A stretch of DNA of 7,612 bases from Thermoplasmata archaeon. GTDB lineage: Archaea > Thermoplasmatota > SW-10-69-26. Location of the stretch: NCBI GenBank assembly GCA_003561665.1, contig PWVY01000315.1:1-7612 (forward strand). Reading direction: 5' to 3'. A program made the position numbers and the translations under genes. Below, in pieces: positions 5,550-7,612 of the stretch. A model generated the notes under the pieces. The model made no database searches. It was not told the origin of the DNA and saw nothing but the letters and a program-made list of their open reading frames with translations. The first letter of the stretch is position 1; each line of letters begins with the position of its first letter.

Positions 5550-6348
5550 AAATGTTGATCCTTTGTGGCCCTCCAGAGGGATCAGTCTTGGGCATGTGGA
5601 CCTCGAGGATCCCATCCTCGAAGGTGGCTTCGATGCCTTCGGGGTCGATGGGTGTTCCGAGGATGACCTCGCGTTGATACGTGACCTGCCCTCGCTCGCT
5701 TTGTAGGATGCTGTCCTCGCCTTCGTGCTCGCGCGTGGGCGCGTGAAGTTGGAGGCGATCACCGAGGACGGTGAGGTTGACCTCGTCCTTCTTGGCACCG
5801 GGCATCTCGATCTCGGCGATCAGGTTCTCGCCGGTGTCGAAGAGGTCCACGGCGGGTTGGCGGATGCCCTCTTGGCGGGCTTGAGCCATCCCGAGAGGTT
5901 GTTGCATCTGGAAGGGAGAAACGGTTTGTGGGGGCTGGAGCGAGGGGTGCTGTAGGGGGCTGATTTGCCCAGGCACGTTTTGGTGTTGCTGGATGCCTGA
6001 ACGGCGTTGCATCTGTTGCGGGCTTTGGCTTGCAGGGTGTAGGGATTGCAGACGTTGGGGGTGGGAAGGTTGGATGGCTTGGGGTTGGATCTGGGGTTGA
6101 GCCTGGGGCGAAGTTTGCTGGGGGTGTTGGGCTGGAATCTGTTCGGGGTGAATCTGGGAGGCTCCAAGCTGTGGTTGGGCTTGCCGGGGTTGCAGGTGGG
6201 GTTGGGCTTGGAAGGGTTCCTCCTGGAAGAAGGGTTGGTGGATCAGGGGTTCTTGTTGCGCAGAAGGCGACGTTTGGCTGGGTTCTTGGGCTTGGAAACG
6301 AGGGGTCAGGGCGTGTTGGGTCTCGAAACGTGGAGTCCTGTAGGGCAT
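5545..6348 (-). CDS. Small heat-shock protein (Hsp20/alpha-crystallin) with long Gln/Pro-rich N-terminus
   Basis: This family acts as ATP-independent chaperones that hold unfolding proteins as large oligomers. From the chosen ATG at 6348 the protein has 267 residues. Residues about 165-255 are the alpha-crystallin domain, from AVDLFDTGENLIAEIEMPGA through VTYQREVILG to the signature A-x-F-x-x-G-I-L at 241-248. The C-terminal I-x-I anchor is present (INI, 264-266). Residues 1-165 are disordered-looking: by hand count 44 Gln and 29 Pro, almost no acidic runs, several PFQ or RFQ patches, and QAQPQ-like repeats. Usual sHSP N-termini are far shorter. The start at 6348 is favoured by GGAGA eight bases upstream; ATG 6384 is absent in frame, ATG 6369 and TTG 6405 are alternatives adding 7 or 19 residues. 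The gene is divergent from the response regulator. The domain call is firm; the role of the N-terminus is unknown. Confidence 0.92.
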   Translation of the reverse strand: MPYRTPRFETQHALTPRFQAQEPSQTSPSAQQEPLIHQPFFQEEPFQAQPHLQPRQAQPQLGASQIHPEQIPAQHPQQTSPQAQPQIQPQAIQPSHPQRLQSLHPASQSPQQMQRRSGIQQHQNVPGQISPLQHPSLQPPQTVSPFQMQQPLGMAQARQEGIRQPAVDLFDTGENLIAEIEMPGAKKDEVNLTVLGDRLQLHAPTREHEGEDSILQSERGQVTYQREVILGTPIDPEGIEATFEDGILEVHMPKTDPSGGPQRINIS

Positions 6349-6493
6349 TTTGAGTCTCTCCTTCCCCATGAGGGCCGCCGGTCCGCGCGGGGCCTTTTGG
6401 GTCAAGAAGGCAGACAGAGGGTGAGGGTTTGATGCTTCCCAACCGTCGCCTTGGCCCCGCTAACAGGGTTTTGCTCTCGTGAGTGAGCGTTTC

Positions 6494-6503
6494 CCTTGCA
6501 AGG
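6494..6503. promoter_or_regulatory. Perfect palindrome, possible operator
   Basis: CCTTGCAAGG is a perfect 10-base palindrome midway between the divergent hsp20 and response regulator genes. Its right half (CAAGGCGA, 6499-6506) is also the inverted copy of TCGCCTTG at 6446-6453. It could be a regulator site, but such lengths arise by chance at a noticeable rate in this much sequence. Confidence 0.25.
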
Positions 6504-6550
6504 CGATGATGATGCGGGGGGTTTCTCAGGAAGCCCAGGTCGCAGCAGGG

Positions 6551-6560
6551 TTCTTATACG
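6551..6560 (+). promoter_or_regulatory. TATA-like box for the response regulator
   Basis: TTCTTATACG is centred about 26 bases before the ATG at 6582, the distance at which archaeal TATA boxes place the transcription start. This predicts a leaderless transcript, which agrees with the absence of an SD before the gene. Confidence 0.5.
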
Positions 6561-6581
6561 CGGCGTTTCGAACGATGACTC

Positions 6582-7007
6582 ATGTCGCCCACGAACGTGA
6601 AGAAGGATCCGATCGAAGGGCTGGATGTGTTGATCGTGGATGACGCGGTCACCGTACGCTCGAAAACGCGCGCCCTGTTAGAGAGCTTGGCCGTTCCAAG
6701 CGGGAACATCCGAGAGGCAGAGAGCGCTCGAGAAGCGCTGGATGCGTTCGAGGACCATCCTCCGGGTGTCGTTTTCCTCGATCTTGTGCTCCCGGACATC
6801 CCCGGGCAAGAGCTGGGCACGGTCTTGATGGACAAGAACCCAGAGACGAACGTGATCGTGCTCACGGCGTTAGATCCTAGCGACTCGCGCGTCCGACGGT
6901 TGATCTCGAAAGGGGCCTATGGCGTGATCGAGAAGCCCGTTCGACGCTCGGACATCAACCGTGTTCTCGACCAGATCCGCGAGGACGTCACGGACGCCTC
7001 GTTGTAA
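6582..7007 (+). CDS. Stand-alone CheY-like response regulator receiver
   Basis: This 141-residue protein is a single receiver domain with no output domain. It would accept a phosphoryl group from a histidine kinase. The acidic pair D20-D21 (VLIVDD), the phosphoacceptor D67 (FLDLVLPDIPG), T95 (VLTALD) and K118 (EKPVRR) are all present, so phosphorylation chemistry should be intact. Aligned to CheY, the aromatic switch position three residues before the lysine is V115 instead of Tyr or Phe, which is unusual. No kinase or chemotaxis gene is in the window, so the partner is unknown. The start at 6582 follows a TATA-like box at the leaderless distance. The gene diverges from hsp20 and its last 20 bases overlap the end of the converging LVIVD-repeat gene. 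Confidence 0.93.
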   Translation: MSPTNVKKDPIEGLDVLIVDDAVTVRSKTRALLESLAVPSGNIREAESAREALDAFEDHPPGVVFLDLVLPDIPGQELGTVLMDKNPETNVIVLTALDPSDSRVRRLISKGAYGVIEKPVRRSDINRVLDQIREDVTDASL

Positions 7008-7612
7008 GGGCCAACGCCACGCCCCCTACGGTCAGCACAACCACGCCTGGGGCCCCAGAGGGGACCCCTGCTTGCTCCCCGAAACCGCCCTTCGCCTCGC
7101 CGATGGGGGACAGATCCTCCAAGGCGCCGGCGTCACCGAGGTTGCTGTTCCCTTCAAGGAACCTGATTTCGCTGACCGCCTGCGCGTACGGGCCCGTGTA
7201 TTCGAGCACGTAAAGGCCGTTGCGGATGTCCGTGACGTACAAAAGCCCGTCCTTGATGATTGGGTAGCTCCACATCAAGACCGGGTGACCACCTAAGGCG
7301 GGATCCTCCATGAACACCATATCCAACGGCTCCGGTACGTAGGATGCAACCACGGTGGGGGCTTCCGGGACGGTCACATCCCACACCACGAGCCCAGCCG
7401 CGTGCCACGTCACGAATGCCAACTCGCGCGTGACGGTCGGGTTGTGCGCCGTCCACGTCACTCGAGGAGCTTGCGATTCCAGCGTCTCACAGTAGGATTC
7501 CTCGTTCTGTGGGACACGAAGCTCAGAAACCCGCACCGGCCGATCCTCCATCGACATGTTCACAACGTGACCGACCCCCCACGGGCAGCCCCCATCATCG
7601 ATCACACCGGGG
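6988..7612 (-). CDS. LVIVD-repeat cell-surface protein, 5'-truncated by the window edge
   Basis: The frame is open through the right edge, so only the C-terminal 207 residues are visible; the GTG at 7605 is only the first in-frame codon that could start and is not proposed as the true one. Two repeats of the LVIVD beta-propeller type are seen: LAFVTWHAAGLVVWDVTVPEAP, and LLYVTDIRNGLYVLEY further on. They are linked by TAHNPTVT and SYPIIKDG, phrases I recall from large LVIVD-repeat proteins of unknown function in archaea and actinobacteria. The last 25 or so residues contain PSGAPG, a short hydrophobic helix (VVVLTVGGVALAL) and the basic end TTRRP, which resembles a tripartite archaeosortase sorting signal. 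This implies export and anchoring, although the signal peptide is outside the window. The gene overlaps the response regulator end by 20 bases, tail to tail. Ligand and role are unknown. Confidence 0.82.
   Translation of the reverse strand, partial: PGVIDDGGCPWGVGHVVNMSMEDRPVRVSELRVPQNEESYCETLESQAPRVTWTAHNPTVTRELAFVTWHAAGLVVWDVTVPEAPTVVASYVPEPLDMVFMEDPALGGHPVLMWSYPIIKDGLLYVTDIRNGLYVLEYTGPYAQAVSEIRFLEGNSNLGDAGALEDLSPIGEAKGGFGEQAGVPSGAPGVVVLTVGGVALALTTRRP

Larger units (their letters stand above)
6349..6581. other. Divergent regulatory region between hsp20 and the response regulator
   Basis: This 233-base spacer holds the TATA-like box of the response regulator, a 10-base perfect palindrome, and the SD-like GGAGAGACT of hsp20 (6353-6361). 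Apart from the TATA motif reading as TATAAG in the other direction about 205 bases from the hsp20 ATG, I see no clear hsp20 promoter. No small gene was recognised. Confidence 0.5.

Noticed and set aside
5057..5558. Plus-strand frames across the 77-residue gene and its flanks
   Set aside because: Composition is Arg/Glu/Ser-rich, as expected opposite hydrophobic codons, and the two-helix reading on the minus strand is more protein-like.
6046..6432. Plus-strand Gly/Leu-rich frame opposite the hsp20 N-terminus
   Set aside because: It is the complement of Gln/Pro codons; the minus-strand frame is continuous with a conserved alpha-crystallin domain.
1..7612. CRISPR array, insertion sequence or prophage
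   Set aside because: No regularly spaced repeats, transposase, integrase or phage structural gene was seen.

Overview
The window is GC-rich and almost fully coding. It most likely comes from an archaeon. The strongest clue is the first operon, which encodes both late enzymes of archaeosine tRNA modification (ArcS and the radical SAM partner RaSEA), a modification known only from Archaea. A TATA-like element about 26 bases before the response regulator start codon, placed as for a leaderless archaeal transcript, fits this. So does an archaeosortase-like C-terminal tail on the last protein. An uncultivated high-GC euryarchaeal or Thermoplasmatota-type lineage is plausible, but the sequence alone does not fix the phylum.

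Layout. Positions 1-1527 (+) hold ArcS, cut at the left edge and written in extremely C/A-biased codons. It overlaps RaSEA (1520-2623, +) by 8 bases. A small RNase HI (2620-3030, -) converges on RaSEA and shares its TTAA stop. After a 153-base divergent spacer comes an FAD-dependent oxidoreductase fused to a C-terminal Rieske [2Fe-2S] domain (3184-4725, +). A short hairpin separates it from three minus-strand genes, read right to left: a small heat-shock protein with an unusually long Gln/Pro-rich N-terminus (5545-6348), a 77-residue two-helix membrane protein (5153-5386), and a 51-residue DUF3309-type hydrophobic protein (4748-4903). The spacers between these three carry several inverted repeats, including a nested one at 5037-5117. 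A 233-base divergent region separates hsp20 from a stand-alone CheY-like receiver (6582-7007, +). This receiver converges with a 20-base overlap on a cell-surface LVIVD-repeat protein (6988-7612, -), cut at the right edge.

How the genes may work together. ArcS and RaSEA act in sequence on tRNA position 15. The middle of the window looks like a stress or redox neighbourhood: the DAO-Rieske oxidoreductase faces an sHSP and two tiny membrane proteins. Sharing of regulation among these is an inference from orientation and from a common GGAGAGACT leader motif before two of the starts. No mobile element, CRISPR array, tRNA or rRNA was seen. The most unusual items are the prion-like sHSP N-terminus, the DUF3309 gene in an apparently archaeal setting, the nested inverted repeat, and the abrupt base-composition switch at the end of arcS.
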